From the NCBI GenBank assembly GCA_019235885.1, contig JAFAKB010000023.1, positions 1-62,559 of the forward strand: a stretch of DNA of 62,559 bases, in the 5' to 3' direction. This document shows, piece by piece, positions 17,061 through 27,935 of the stretch. A model generated the notes under the pieces. It did not search any database. It was not told the origin of the DNA and saw nothing but the letters and a program-made list of their open reading frames with translations. The position numbers and the translations under genes were made by a program. The stretch is from Candidatus Eremiobacterota bacterium (lineage in GTDB: Bacteria; Vulcanimicrobiota; Vulcanimicrobiia; Vulcanimicrobiales; Vulcanimicrobiaceae). Each line of letters opens with the position of its first letter. Position 1 is the first letter of the stretch.

Positions 17061-17896
17061 TTCAGACTTATCCTAGCACTAGATGCTTCCGAAGAGAACC
17101 GCCTTCCGGTGCTGACGATGACGCGGCTGACGTTCGGCACCTCGAAGTCGCTGTGGCCTGCGCCGTAGCCGATCAGCTCCAACGTCATGCTGGTTCGGCC
17201 TGCCATCGCGAGCGTGGTGAGGATTGCGGCGGCGGTCGGCGTGACGAGCTCGCCTGCGACGTCGACGGCGCGCGTGGGCCAACCGCGCAGTAAGTACGCC
17301 GTCGCCGGCGGGAGGTTCGGGTAGAGACCGTGCTCGATCCCGATGGGGCCGTGGCCGATCGGAAACGGCGAGCAGCGGAGCTCGTCGATCTCGAGCAGGT
17401 CCAGCGCGATGCAGGTCGCCGCGACGTCGAGGATCGCGTCGATCTGACCGATCTCGTGAAAGCGACTGTTCTCCGGGGTCGCGCCGTGCGTGTCCGCTTC
17501 CGCCTCGGCAAGCCGCCGGTACACCGCGCTCGCGCGCTCGCGCTGCCGCGCCGTCAAACCGCTGCGGTTTACGCTGCCCAGCACGTCTGCGAGCGTCCGC
17601 GTCCCCGCGGCACCGTGCTCGGGTTCGTGCGACTGGTCGTGCGCGTGCGGGCCGGCGTCGTGACGATGGTGGTGATGCTCCGCGTCGCCGTCTTCGCCGG
17701 GAATGACGAGTCCCGCGAACGTCGCTGCGATTCCGCGCTTCACGACGCGCCGCGGCGTCAGGGTCCAGCCGTCGGCGACGATGGTGCGCAGCGCGCGCTC
17801 GAGCGCGTCGCGGTCGGCGCCCGCGTCGAGAAATGCGGCGAGCAGCATGTCGCCCGCCGCGCCGCCGATCATGTCGACGTACGCGATCCTCGTCAT
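17057..17896 (-). CDS. larC: LarC-like nickel-insertion protein, LarC1 part only
   Basis: The 279-residue frame matches the first part of LarC (DUF111): YVDMIGGAAGDMLLAAFLDAG at the N-terminus, a His-rich loop (HHHHRHDAGPHAHDQSH) near 80, ENSRFHEIGQIDAILDVAAT, SPFPIGHGPI, ELVTPTAAAIL and GYGAGHSDFEVPNVSRV. LarC uses CTP to insert nickel into the lactate-racemase pincer cofactor. Full-length LarC has ~130 further residues (LarC2 domain). Here homology stops near 17100 and the frame ends after a short unrelated tail, exactly where the lower-GC cassette begins. Either LarC1 alone is functional or the cassette truncated the gene. The start at 17896 is the one fitting the family. No larA/larB/larE is seen. 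Confidence 0.8.
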   Translation of the reverse strand: MTRIAYVDMIGGAAGDMLLAAFLDAGADRDALERALRTIVADGWTLTPRRVVKRGIAATFAGLVIPGEDGDAEHHHHRHDAGPHAHDQSHEPEHGAAGTRTLADVLGSVNRSGLTARQRERASAVYRRLAEAEADTHGATPENSRFHEIGQIDAILDVAATCIALDLLEIDELRCSPFPIGHGPIGIEHGLYPNLPPATAYLLRGWPTRAVDVAGELVTPTAAAILTTLAMAGRTSMTLELIGYGAGHSDFEVPNVSRVIVSTGRRFSSEASSARISLK

Positions 17897-17973
17897 CGCC
17901 ACGGAGTCTCCATGCATCTCCGTACCCCGCCCGTTGCGGGGACGCCTCGGCGGGCGTCCAATCCCTCGCACCT

Positions 17974-18339
17974 ATGGCTGACCGACGTTCGTTCCTAGGC
18001 GCCGCCGTTTCCGGCGTCGCTGCCTCCGTCTTGCTCGCTTCGAAAGCCGGCGCGCAGGCCGGCGCGCCCGAGCCGGCGCCGGCGAGCTCGCCGCGGCCCG
18101 CGCCCTCGCCCTCGCCGAAGCCGAGCGCGTCGCCGAAGCCGCCCTCCCCGCTCGCCGCCGCGCTCGCGCTCTCGATGCGGCGCTTCGACACGAACCTCGC
18201 CGACAAAGACCTCGACACGATCGCGCATGCGATCGACGACAACCGCAAAGGGGCCGCGCGGCTCAACCCCAACAAGGCGACCACGCTGAAGAACGGCGAC
18301 GAGCCGGTGACGCGTTTCGCCGTGGAACGGTCGCGATGA
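17974..18339 (+). CDS. Small Tat-signal protein, amidase partner
   Basis: The ATG at 17974 encodes 121 residues starting MADRRSFLGAAVSGVAASVLLASKAGAQA, a twin-arginine signal (DRRSFLG). A Pro/Ala/Ser-rich linker follows, then ~60 residues (MRRFDTNLADKDLDTIAHAIDDN) that look helical. The stop overlaps the amidase ATG (ATGA at 18336-18339), so the two are translationally coupled. Export through Tat suggests it folds with a cofactor or accompanies the enzyme. The longer in-frame extension upstream (from 17833) is antisense to larC and rejected. Confidence 0.75.
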   Translation: MADRRSFLGAAVSGVAASVLLASKAGAQAGAPEPAPASSPRPAPSPSPKPSASPKPPSPLAAALALSMRRFDTNLADKDLDTIAHAIDDNRKGAARLNPNKATTLKNGDEPVTRFAVERSR

Positions 18340-19742
18340 ACCACGACGACCTCGCCTTCGCCGACGCGACCGAACTGCAACGGCTGCTGAGCGCGAAAAC
18401 CGTCTCGTCGCTCGAGCTCACCGAGCTGTACCTGAAACGGCTCGAAACCTACGGACCGGTCTACAACGCGGTGGTGACGATCCTGCACGACCGCGCGCGG
18501 CGCGAAGCGAAGCGCGCCGACCGCGAGCGCGCGCGCGGAACCGTCCGCGGGCCGCTGCACGGAATCCCGTACGGCGTGAAGGATCTGCTCGCGACGCCGG
18601 ACGCGCCGACGACCTGGGGCGCGCAGCCGTACCGCACGCAGCGCTTCCGTTACGACGCGACTGTGGTGAAGAAGTTGAGCGACGCCGGCGCGGTGCTGCT
18701 GGCGAAGCTCGCGATGGTCGAGCTCGCCGGCGGATTCGGCTACGGTGACGCCGACGCGTCGTTCACCGGCCCCGGCCGCACGCCGTGGAACGCGAAGTAC
18801 TGGAGCGGCGGCTCCTCGAGCGGCTCGGGGATCGCGGCGGCGGCCGGACTCGCCGGCTTCGCGATCGGCTCGGAAACCTCAGGCTCGATTCTCTTTCCCG
18901 CGACGGCTTGTGGGGTGACCGGGCTGCGCCCGACCTACGGGCGCGTCTCGCGGCACGGCGCGATGGCGCTCTGCTGGACCCTCGACAAGCTGGGCCCGCT
19001 GACCCGCAGCGCGCGCGACGCGGAGACGGTGCTCGCCGTCATCGCCGGCGCCGATCTGAACGATCCGACGGCGGTCGACGCGCCGCTCGCCGCGCCGCGC
19101 CGCCGCCCGCGCATCGCGGTGCTGAAGAACGCGGCGAAGGGTTCGATGCCGGAGGTCGCCGCGAACTTCCGCGCCTCGCTGAAGGTGTTGGAGAGGTTCG
19201 CCGACCTCGGGGGTGAGGTCGCGCTGCCGAACGGGCCGTGGGGGCCGGTCGTCGGGACGATCGTCGACGCCGAAGGCGCGGCGGCGTTTCGCGATCTGAT
19301 CGAGTCGGGACGCTCGCACGAGCTGCGCAACGCCGACGACAAGCTGGGCGGCTACGTCGCGTACGCGACGCCGGCGGTCGACTACATCGACGCGCTGCGC
19401 CGCCGCGCGCAGCTGAATGCCGCGTTGGTAAAGGCGATGCGCGGTTACGACGCGGTCGTCTCGCCGACGCTCTCGACGGTCACCTATCCGGTCGGGATCG
19501 GGTTCGACAAGGTGTACACGAAGTTTCCGGGCGGACCGTCGCTGATCGCGCCCGGCAACTTGGCGGGTTTGCCGGCGCTCGCGCTGCCGAACGGGATGGG
19601 ACCGAACGGGCTGCCGACGTCGCTCTCGTTCTTGGGCCAGGCGTGGGGCGAGGCGGCGCTGACCGCGATCGGCCGGCGCTTTCAGAGCGAGACCGCGTTC
19701 CACACCCGCCGCCCGCCGCTCGTGACGCACGTTCCCGCGTAG
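18336..19742 (+). CDS. Amidase (amidase-signature family)
   Basis: The 468-residue enzyme has the Ser-cisSer-Lys triad region of the amidase signature family: catalytic Lys in GIPYGVKDLLATPDAPTTWG (near 87), the glycine/serine stretch WSGGSSSGSGIAAAAGL (near 160), and the nucleophile block GSETSGSILFPA. Family members hydrolyse amides, including GatA in tRNA-Gln transamidation, but no gatB/gatC is nearby and the tail FLGQAWGEAALTAIGRRFQ fits stand-alone amidases. It begins at the ATGA overlap with a Tat-signal protein yet lacks a signal itself; joint Tat export is possible. A bidirectional terminator follows. Confidence 0.92.
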   Translation: MNHDDLAFADATELQRLLSAKTVSSLELTELYLKRLETYGPVYNAVVTILHDRARREAKRADRERARGTVRGPLHGIPYGVKDLLATPDAPTTWGAQPYRTQRFRYDATVVKKLSDAGAVLLAKLAMVELAGGFGYGDADASFTGPGRTPWNAKYWSGGSSSGSGIAAAAGLAGFAIGSETSGSILFPATACGVTGLRPTYGRVSRHGAMALCWTLDKLGPLTRSARDAETVLAVIAGADLNDPTAVDAPLAAPRRRPRIAVLKNAAKGSMPEVAANFRASLKVLERFADLGGEVALPNGPWGPVVGTIVDAEGAAAFRDLIESGRSHELRNADDKLGGYVAYATPAVDYIDALRRRAQLNAALVKAMRGYDAVVSPTLSTVTYPVGIGFDKVYTKFPGGPSLIAPGNLAGLPALALPNGMGPNGLPTSLSFLGQAWGEAALTAIGRRFQSETAFHTRRPPLVTHVPA

Positions 19743-19751
19743 AACCGAAGA

Positions 19752-19783
19752 AAGGCCCGGCGCTTTCGCACCGGGCCTTTTCG
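19752..19783. terminator. Intrinsic bidirectional terminator
   Basis: AAAGGCCCGG (19752-19761) pairs perfectly over ten bases with CCGGGCCTTT (19772-19781) around a ten-base loop, with T residues following on the plus strand and the mirror A-run on the other side. It sits between the convergent amidase and TonB receptor genes and should terminate both. Confidence 0.85.
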
Positions 19784-19803
19784 CAAGCCGCGCTAACGCG
19801 CCC

Positions 19804-22800
19804 TCAGAGCTTGATGCTGATCGAGCCGAAGACTTGGAACGGATCCGCCTGTCCGGCCGTCGTCGACTGGAAGACGTTGCTGAACAGCGGGCCGTAGGGC
19901 TGTGCGACGCGCGCTTGGATCACGTCGCCCGGGTTGTAGAAGTTTCCGACGTACGGGCTGCGCGTGTAGTCGCAGCCTGCCGCGCCGGTGATCTTCCACG
20001 GGACGTTGCTGCCGCCGAAGCAGGTCGACACGACGTTGACGAAGTCGAGCCGGGCCGTGACGCGGCGCGAGAGGTCGTACGACAGCGACAGGTTCGCGCT
20101 CAGCTTGTTGGGCTCGGTGAAGGCGCCGTACGGATCGTACTGATGCGTCAGCGGGTTCGGAATCGGGATTGCGCCGGTGCAGGACGAGGCGTCGTACGGC
20201 CGGGCGGCGATCGGCGCGCCCGGATAACGCGGGTCGTTCGCGGTCGTAGCGGCGGAGCCGACCAGCGGGGCGCAGCCGCGTGCCGGATCGATGCCCTCCG
20301 TCCCGAGCGGAATCCCGTACTGCGCGCCGCCCTGGAACTGCGCGGTCGGCGTGACGTTCAGCCGGCCGTGCTTCCAGTTTCCGATGAACGTGAGGATGTG
20401 CGGCGGGATGTACGACTGGTTCGAGCCGCTGGCGAACGTGCTGCCCGAGTACGTGTTGTACAGCGGGTAGCTCGCATTCGGATCGAACAGCCGTTGCGGC
20501 GCGGCGTTCCAATACGGGTTGGCGATGTCACCGGCCGCGCACGCCGCGTCCGCCGTGCCGTTCGGTTTGTAGCAAGCAGCGCTCGCGAGACCCGTCGACG
20601 TCGTGCCGCAGCGCGCGTCGGTCGGGTTGGAGGCGCAGAACGAGGTGTAGCCGTTGTAGGTCTTGATCGCGTTGTTCAAGCCGTCGACGACGGTCGTCCC
20701 TTTCGGCGTGCGGTCGAACGTGATCCGCGCGAAGGTGTACGTGTACGACATCAACCCGAAGAAGCCGTCCCGGTTCAGATCGCCCTTTTGGATCTGGAAC
20801 TCCAGCCCCTTGACGTTCTTACGGCCGATGTTGATGCCGCCCACGAAGTTCGTCTTCGGGTCGAGCAGCACGGTCGAGATCTCGTTCTTCGTCGTGCGCA
20901 CGTACGGTGTGAACTTGAACGAGGCGTCGGTGCCGTTGAACTGGTGTTCCCACGACGCGTCGTAGTTGTACGACTCTTCCGGCAAGATGTGGTGGCTCGG
21001 GGTGGTGAAGCCGAGGTTGTAGTACGACGTGTTCGGGCCGGGGATCAGGTTCGGCTGGATGGTGTTGTACTGCTGGAACGCCGAGCTCGAGGGTTGAGCG
21101 AACTTGCCGGCGCTCGCGCGGATGACGTTGTTCCGGTTGACGCTGTAGGTCAGCCCGAAGCGCGGTTGCAGCTCGGGATAATCCTCGACCGCAAGGCTCG
21201 TCGCCGAGAACGACGCCGACGTGTAGCGCGGTACGACGCCGCAGTTGATTCCGTTCGCCGTCGTCGGCAGCGGCTTCCCACTCAGGTCCGTGGTAGTAAG
21301 CGTCTGCGTGACGGGGTCGTAACAGTTGAACTTGTTGAAGTTGTTCACGAACAGCTGCCGGGCGAGGTCGCCCGTCGTGTCGGGCAGACCGTACTTGAAG
21401 TCGTCGTAGCGCAGGCCGAGATCGAGCGAGAGCCGTTCGTTGACCTGGAACTTGTCGCTCAGCGCGACGGTCGTGAACTTCGGCACGACGGTGTTGTAGG
21501 TCGCGGCGTTGCCCGTAGCGACGACGAAGTACTGGCACGGCCCGCTCCCGCAGGTCTTTCCGGCCAGCGAGGTGATCGGAACGCCGCCGGCGCTCAACAC
21601 GAGCGCGGCAGGGCCGGGGCTCGCTCCCGGCAGCGTGTACCGGGACGTTGCTGCGGCGGTGCAGCTCACGGGCGCCAGCGCGCCGGAGTAGCACACGCCC
21701 GAGGTCGGATTGGTCGAATCGACGAGATACGCGACCGCAGCTCCCTGCGAGACGTAGCCGGAGTCGTTGTTGCGGAACGTGTTCGAGGTCACGTACGCGA
21801 GCGTGAAGTTGAGCAGGTGCTTGTCGCTCAGCTGGTTGGCGTAGTTGAAGTCGACGCCGTGCGTCTTCGAACCGAGCTTGTAGTCGGGCGAGATCGAGCC
21901 GTTGAAACGCGGGTTGAGGCCGCCTTCGCCGTACTGCAGCCAGTCGGAGTACTCGGTGTAGCCCGCGATGCGCGCATACGAACGGGAGTTGATCGTATGC
22001 GTGTACTGCAGCTTGGTGATCGCGCCGTTCTGATTGTAGCTGTCACGCTCGTTGAGGAGCTGGTTCGAGTTCAGCGGGCGATTCGCTGGCGAGTTCGGAA
22101 AATACGCGAACGTCGTGTTCGTGAGGTCGCCGGGTGTCAAGAACACGCCGGTCCGGCCCAGATAGTACTGCTTGTCGTTGTAGATCAGCGGGTTCGCGCC
22201 GTACCGGTTGCAGTTCTGCGCAGTCGTCAGGTTGGGGCAGACGACGTTTCCGCCGGCCGTGCCCTTGACGACTTGGCTGAGATACGGCCCCCAGTCGCTG
22301 GGCGCCGAGGCAAAGTACGTCTGCGTCAGGACCGCGTTGTAGAGGAACTGCACGTCGTCCTTGAGCCCCTCCGTGCTGTTGCGATGCGGGATCGCCAAGT
22401 GCAGGTTGACGATGTTGTCGCGGTCCTGCAGATACGTCGAATAGCCGTAGAACAACGGCCCGAGCTCGTATCCGTTCGGGCCTAAGATGCTGCTGCCGGG
22501 CCCGGCGCTCGGGCCTTTGTAGCAGCCGGCGGTCGGATGCGCGGTGCCGCAGCCGTTGCGGTAGACGTTGATCGGCGGCGCGTACTGCGCGAACTCCGGG
22601 CGGTCGCCGTACGCGATGTCCTGGTTGTAGCCGGCCGCGCCGACGTAGTACGAGAAGCTGCGGCTCGGCGTCGCGCCGCCGCCTTCGAAATGGAGGTTCG
22701 TGTAGCCGGCCGGCGATCCGGCGCCGAGGGAGAGGGTTGCCGAACCCGGATAGGTGCCGGCGCGGATGACCTCGTTGACGAAGCCCGCGAGCGCGGTCGA

Positions 22801-23508
22801 CCCCGCATTGGTCGGCGCGGAACCGGTGTACACCTGGACTTCCTGCGTGCCGAGGTTCGACAAGTTGCCGCCGGGATATTGGTCGAACGCGCGCTGAATC
22901 GGCACGCCGTCGTACTCGTAGCCGACCTGCGTGTAGTTCGCGCCGCGCACGAAGATCGACTGGTACTGGCCGACCTGGCCTTGCGGCACGAACACCCCGG
23001 GGACCGACGCCACCGCCGAGTACGCGTTGTTGAGCCCGCCGCCGCCACCGAGCGTCGCGGCCGCGCTCTGCTGCGCCGCCGAGACGTTGTAGACGTCGGT
23101 GCTGATGCCGGGCTGGATCAGCGAGGCGTTCGAGCGCGAGCGCACCCGGCCGATCTGCTTGAGCGTCTTCGCCAGCGCGACGTTGAACGTCGCGGTCTGG
23201 TCCGCCTGAACCGTGATCCCGCTCAGCGTCGCCGCGTCGTAGCCGGCGCCGGTGACGCTCAGGACGTACGTGTCGGGCGAAAGCGAGAGAAACTGGAACG
23301 AGCCGGTCTTGTCGGTGCTGGCCGTCGCCGAGCCCGACGGGCTCGCGGCGGTCACCTTGGCGCCCGCGACGGGCCGCTGCGTCTCCGTGTCGACGACTCT
23401 GCCGCTGAGCGCGCCGGTGGTCCCGGCGAGCGCGGCGGTGAGGCCGGCACAGAGGAAGGCGGTGACGAGCGCGAGCGTGGCGATCGAGCGCGAAAGCTGG
23501 TGGTGCAT
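19804..23508 (-). CDS. TonB-dependent receptor with N-terminal carboxypeptidase-regulatory-like domain (receptor 1)
   Basis: The 1234-residue protein has a signal peptide (SIATLALVTAFLCAGLTAALA), a beta-sandwich CarboxypepD_reg-like domain (about 30-115: LSGRVVDTETQRPVAGAKVTA), a plug domain (about 150-290, GVFVPQGQVGQYQSIFVRGA) and a large beta-barrel ending in the aromatic signature FGSISIKL. Such receptors import large ligands (siderophores, glycans, peptides) using the TonB complex. The substrate is not evident. The ATG at 23508 has an AGGAAAA site. It is paralogous to receptor 2 at 30221-33442. It shares with it the motif TTTAAGGTT upstream. Confidence 0.93.
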   Translation of the reverse strand: MHHQLSRSIATLALVTAFLCAGLTAALAGTTGALSGRVVDTETQRPVAGAKVTAASPSGSATASTDKTGSFQFLSLSPDTYVLSVTGAGYDAATLSGITVQADQTATFNVALAKTLKQIGRVRSRSNASLIQPGISTDVYNVSAAQQSAAATLGGGGGLNNAYSAVASVPGVFVPQGQVGQYQSIFVRGANYTQVGYEYDGVPIQRAFDQYPGGNLSNLGTQEVQVYTGSAPTNAGSTALAGFVNEVIRAGTYPGSATLSLGAGSPAGYTNLHFEGGGATPSRSFSYYVGAAGYNQDIAYGDRPEFAQYAPPINVYRNGCGTAHPTAGCYKGPSAGPGSSILGPNGYELGPLFYGYSTYLQDRDNIVNLHLAIPHRNSTEGLKDDVQFLYNAVLTQTYFASAPSDWGPYLSQVVKGTAGGNVVCPNLTTAQNCNRYGANPLIYNDKQYYLGRTGVFLTPGDLTNTTFAYFPNSPANRPLNSNQLLNERDSYNQNGAITKLQYTHTINSRSYARIAGYTEYSDWLQYGEGGLNPRFNGSISPDYKLGSKTHGVDFNYANQLSDKHLLNFTLAYVTSNTFRNNDSGYVSQGAAVAYLVDSTNPTSGVCYSGALAPVSCTAAATSRYTLPGASPGPAALVLSAGGVPITSLAGKTCGSGPCQYFVVATGNAATYNTVVPKFTTVALSDKFQVNERLSLDLGLRYDDFKYGLPDTTGDLARQLFVNNFNKFNCYDPVTQTLTTTDLSGKPLPTTANGINCGVVPRYTSASFSATSLAVEDYPELQPRFGLTYSVNRNNVIRASAGKFAQPSSSAFQQYNTIQPNLIPGPNTSYYNLGFTTPSHHILPEESYNYDASWEHQFNGTDASFKFTPYVRTTKNEISTVLLDPKTNFVGGINIGRKNVKGLEFQIQKGDLNRDGFFGLMSYTYTFARITFDRTPKGTTVVDGLNNAIKTYNGYTSFCASNPTDARCGTTSTGLASAACYKPNGTADAACAAGDIANPYWNAAPQRLFDPNASYPLYNTYSGSTFASGSNQSYIPPHILTFIGNWKHGRLNVTPTAQFQGGAQYGIPLGTEGIDPARGCAPLVGSAATTANDPRYPGAPIAARPYDASSCTGAIPIPNPLTHQYDPYGAFTEPNKLSANLSLSYDLSRRVTARLDFVNVVSTCFGGSNVPWKITGAAGCDYTRSPYVGNFYNPGDVIQARVAQPYGPLFSNVFQSTTAGQADPFQVFGSISIKL

Positions 23509-23595
23509 GCGGCTTTTCCTCGTGCGCTGAGCGTGGCGCCAACGCCGCAGCCCGGTCCTCGCATAGGGGACGCCGGGGTCGGGGCCTGCGGCGGC

Positions 23596-23627
23596 AGAAC
23601 CTTAAAATTTGCTTAGAGAACCTTAAA
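23596..23627 (-). promoter_or_regulatory. Tandem 11-bp repeat upstream of TonB receptor 1
   Basis: AGAACCTTAAA occurs at 23596-23606 and again at 23617-23627, 21 bases apart (two helical turns), i.e. on the same face of the DNA. In gene direction it reads TTTAAGGTTCT. The core TTTAAGGTT also lies upstream of TonB receptor 2 at 30181-30189 in the same orientation relative to the gene. This pattern suggests a shared activator or repressor site. Confidence 0.55.
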
Positions 23628-23765
23628 CCGATCGCCTGCCGCTTCAGGGAGCAAAATCAAGCCTTTACCGAACGGATCGGCGTCCGCGAGGTATCGCGCT
23701 GAACGAATGTGGCATCGTGGTATCAGCGAACGGCTAGTTTAGGCCTGTTTCGTGCGGCCGACGCG

Positions 23766-24376
23766 CTAGGCGACGGCGCGAGCCCGCAGCACGTCGCGGG
23801 CCGCCGAGGCAAGCGCGAGCGCCGTCACGGCGAGCAGCATCCCGCCGATCAGGTCGGTGACGAAGTGCGCCCCGAGCGCGAGCCGCGACCAGAGGACGCC
23901 GCAGCCCCACAGCACGAGCAGCGGCGTGACGACCGCGCGCACGCGCGCCGGCAGGTCGCTCTTCCAGATGAACCACGCCCAGAGCCAGTAGACGAGCACC
24001 GCGAACATCGCGTGCCCGCTCGAATACGCGAACGACGGCTCGTGGATCAGGCTCCAGTAGCCGGGCCGCGGGCGGCGGAAGACGTTCTTCAGCGCGTCGC
24101 TGACCTGCCAGGTGATCAGCGTCGTCGGAAGCGCGAAGATCACCCGCTCGCGCCACCGGGGAAAGCGAATCGCAACCGCGATCGCGACGAGCGCGAAGGT
24201 GACGAGCGCCGGCCACCAGCACGACGCGGTGAAGAGCAGCGCGAGCCGCGGCGCTTCGCCGGCGAGCGCGCGCGCGGCGAGATCGAGCCCGCGCGGCGGC
24301 GCGTGCGAGACGGCGTTGCCGAGCAGCACGTACGCCGCCGCCGCGACGACGACGACCGCGAGAGAGCGAAGCGCGC

Positions 24377-24380
<4 letters not shown>
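23766..24380 (-). CDS. PAP2-family membrane phosphatase
   Basis: From GTG 24380, which overlaps the ftsK stop codon (GTGA), the frame gives 204 residues with five to six hydrophobic segments. It has all three PAP2 motifs: KNVFRRPRP (motif 1), YSSGH (motif 2, with Ser for the usual Pro) and SRLALGAHFVTDLIGG (motif 3). These enzymes dephosphorylate lipid phosphates such as undecaprenyl pyrophosphate or phosphatidate at the outer face of the inner membrane. Coupling to ftsK hints at a cell-envelope or division role, inferred only. Confidence 0.9.
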
Positions 24381-26803
<2,423 letters not shown>

Positions 26804-26840
26804 TGAACCTACACTTCCCGTTACGAGGGGCTGCTCACCT

Positions 26841-27935
26841 GTGCGCGAACCCCCGCAAGCCGTGCCGAAGCCCACGATCGTCGTTCTCGAAGGCGACCAG
26901 ACCGGTCAAGAGCTGCTCGTCGAATCGCTGCGCCTGCTGGAGCCGGACGTGATCGGCTTCGAGGTCGAGCTCGAGCGCTACGACCTCTCGCTCGAGAAGC
27001 GGCGCCAGAGCGACAACGGGATCGTGCTGGAAGCCGCGGCGGCGATGAAGCGCACGAAGCTCGGACTGAAGGCCGCGACGATCACGCCGGAGACGAAGGG
27101 CGACGTCGGCTCGCCGAACCGCATCCTGCGCGAGGCGATCGACGGCAAGGTGATCGTGCGCACCGGCCGCCGCATCCCGGGCGTCCGCCCGGTGGCGGGG
27201 ATCCACGCGCCGATCTCGGTGGTGCGCATGGCTGTCGGCGACGCGTACGGCGCCAAGGAGTGGCGCGAGCGCACCGGCGGCGACGAGGTCGCGTTCCGCA
27301 CCGAGCGCATCGAGCGCTCCGTCTGCCGCGTCGTCGCGGAGTACGCGTTCCTGCACGCGCGCAAGACCGGCGCGAAGGTGTTCGGCGGCCCGAAGTACAC
27401 CGTGAGCCCGGTGTACGAAGGGATGCTCAAGGAAGAGATGGACGCCGCCGCCGCGCGCCATCCCGACGTGGAATACGACCCGCAGCTGATCGACGCGACG
27501 TACGCGCTGTTGATCTCGACGGCCGGCGATCCGATGGTGATCCCCTCGCTCAACCGCGACGGCGACTGCCTCTCGGATCTGGTCATGCAGCTCTTCGGCT
27601 CGATCGCCGGCGCCGAGTCGACGCTGATGTCGTTCACGCCCGACGGCAAGCCCGACGTCGTGATGACGGAGGCGCCGCACGGCACCGCGCCGCGGCTGTT
27701 CGGGAAGAACGTCGCGAACCCGATGGCGATGATCCTGGCCGTCGCCGCGCTGTTGACGTTCGTCGACGACCGCCGCGCGACGAGCGCCTCGCGCGCGATC
27801 TACGAGGCGGTGCTCGAAACCGTGCGCGAGGGAACCGCGACCAGCGACCTGGGCGGCCACGCCTCGACGACCGAGTTCACCGACGCCGTCATCGCCAAAG
27901 TGAAGACGAAGCTCGACGTCTGGGCGACGATCTGA
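26841..27935 (+). CDS. Isocitrate/isopropylmalate-family dehydrogenase
   Basis: The 364-residue product is a beta-decarboxylating dehydrogenase: VVLEGDQTGQELLVESLRLL at the N-terminus, LGLKAATITPET, substrate-site Arg/Tyr region (RTERIERSVCRVVAEYAF), and a C-terminal block NRDGDCLSDLVMQLFGSIAGAES matching NxxGDxxSDxxxxLxGSxG, then EAPHGTAP. Enzymes of this family act in the TCA cycle (isocitrate), leucine or lysine pathways (isopropylmalate, homoisocitrate), with NAD or NADP. Length fits isopropylmalate/homoisocitrate or short NAD-isocitrate enzymes; the first is not excluded. I chose GTG 26841 because GAGGGG lies ten bases upstream. Confidence 0.88.
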   Translation: MREPPQAVPKPTIVVLEGDQTGQELLVESLRLLEPDVIGFEVELERYDLSLEKRRQSDNGIVLEAAAAMKRTKLGLKAATITPETKGDVGSPNRILREAIDGKVIVRTGRRIPGVRPVAGIHAPISVVRMAVGDAYGAKEWRERTGGDEVAFRTERIERSVCRVVAEYAFLHARKTGAKVFGGPKYTVSPVYEGMLKEEMDAAAARHPDVEYDPQLIDATYALLISTAGDPMVIPSLNRDGDCLSDLVMQLFGSIAGAESTLMSFTPDGKPDVVMTEAPHGTAPRLFGKNVANPMAMILAVAALLTFVDDRRATSASRAIYEAVLETVREGTATSDLGGHASTTEFTDAVIAKVKTKLDVWATI

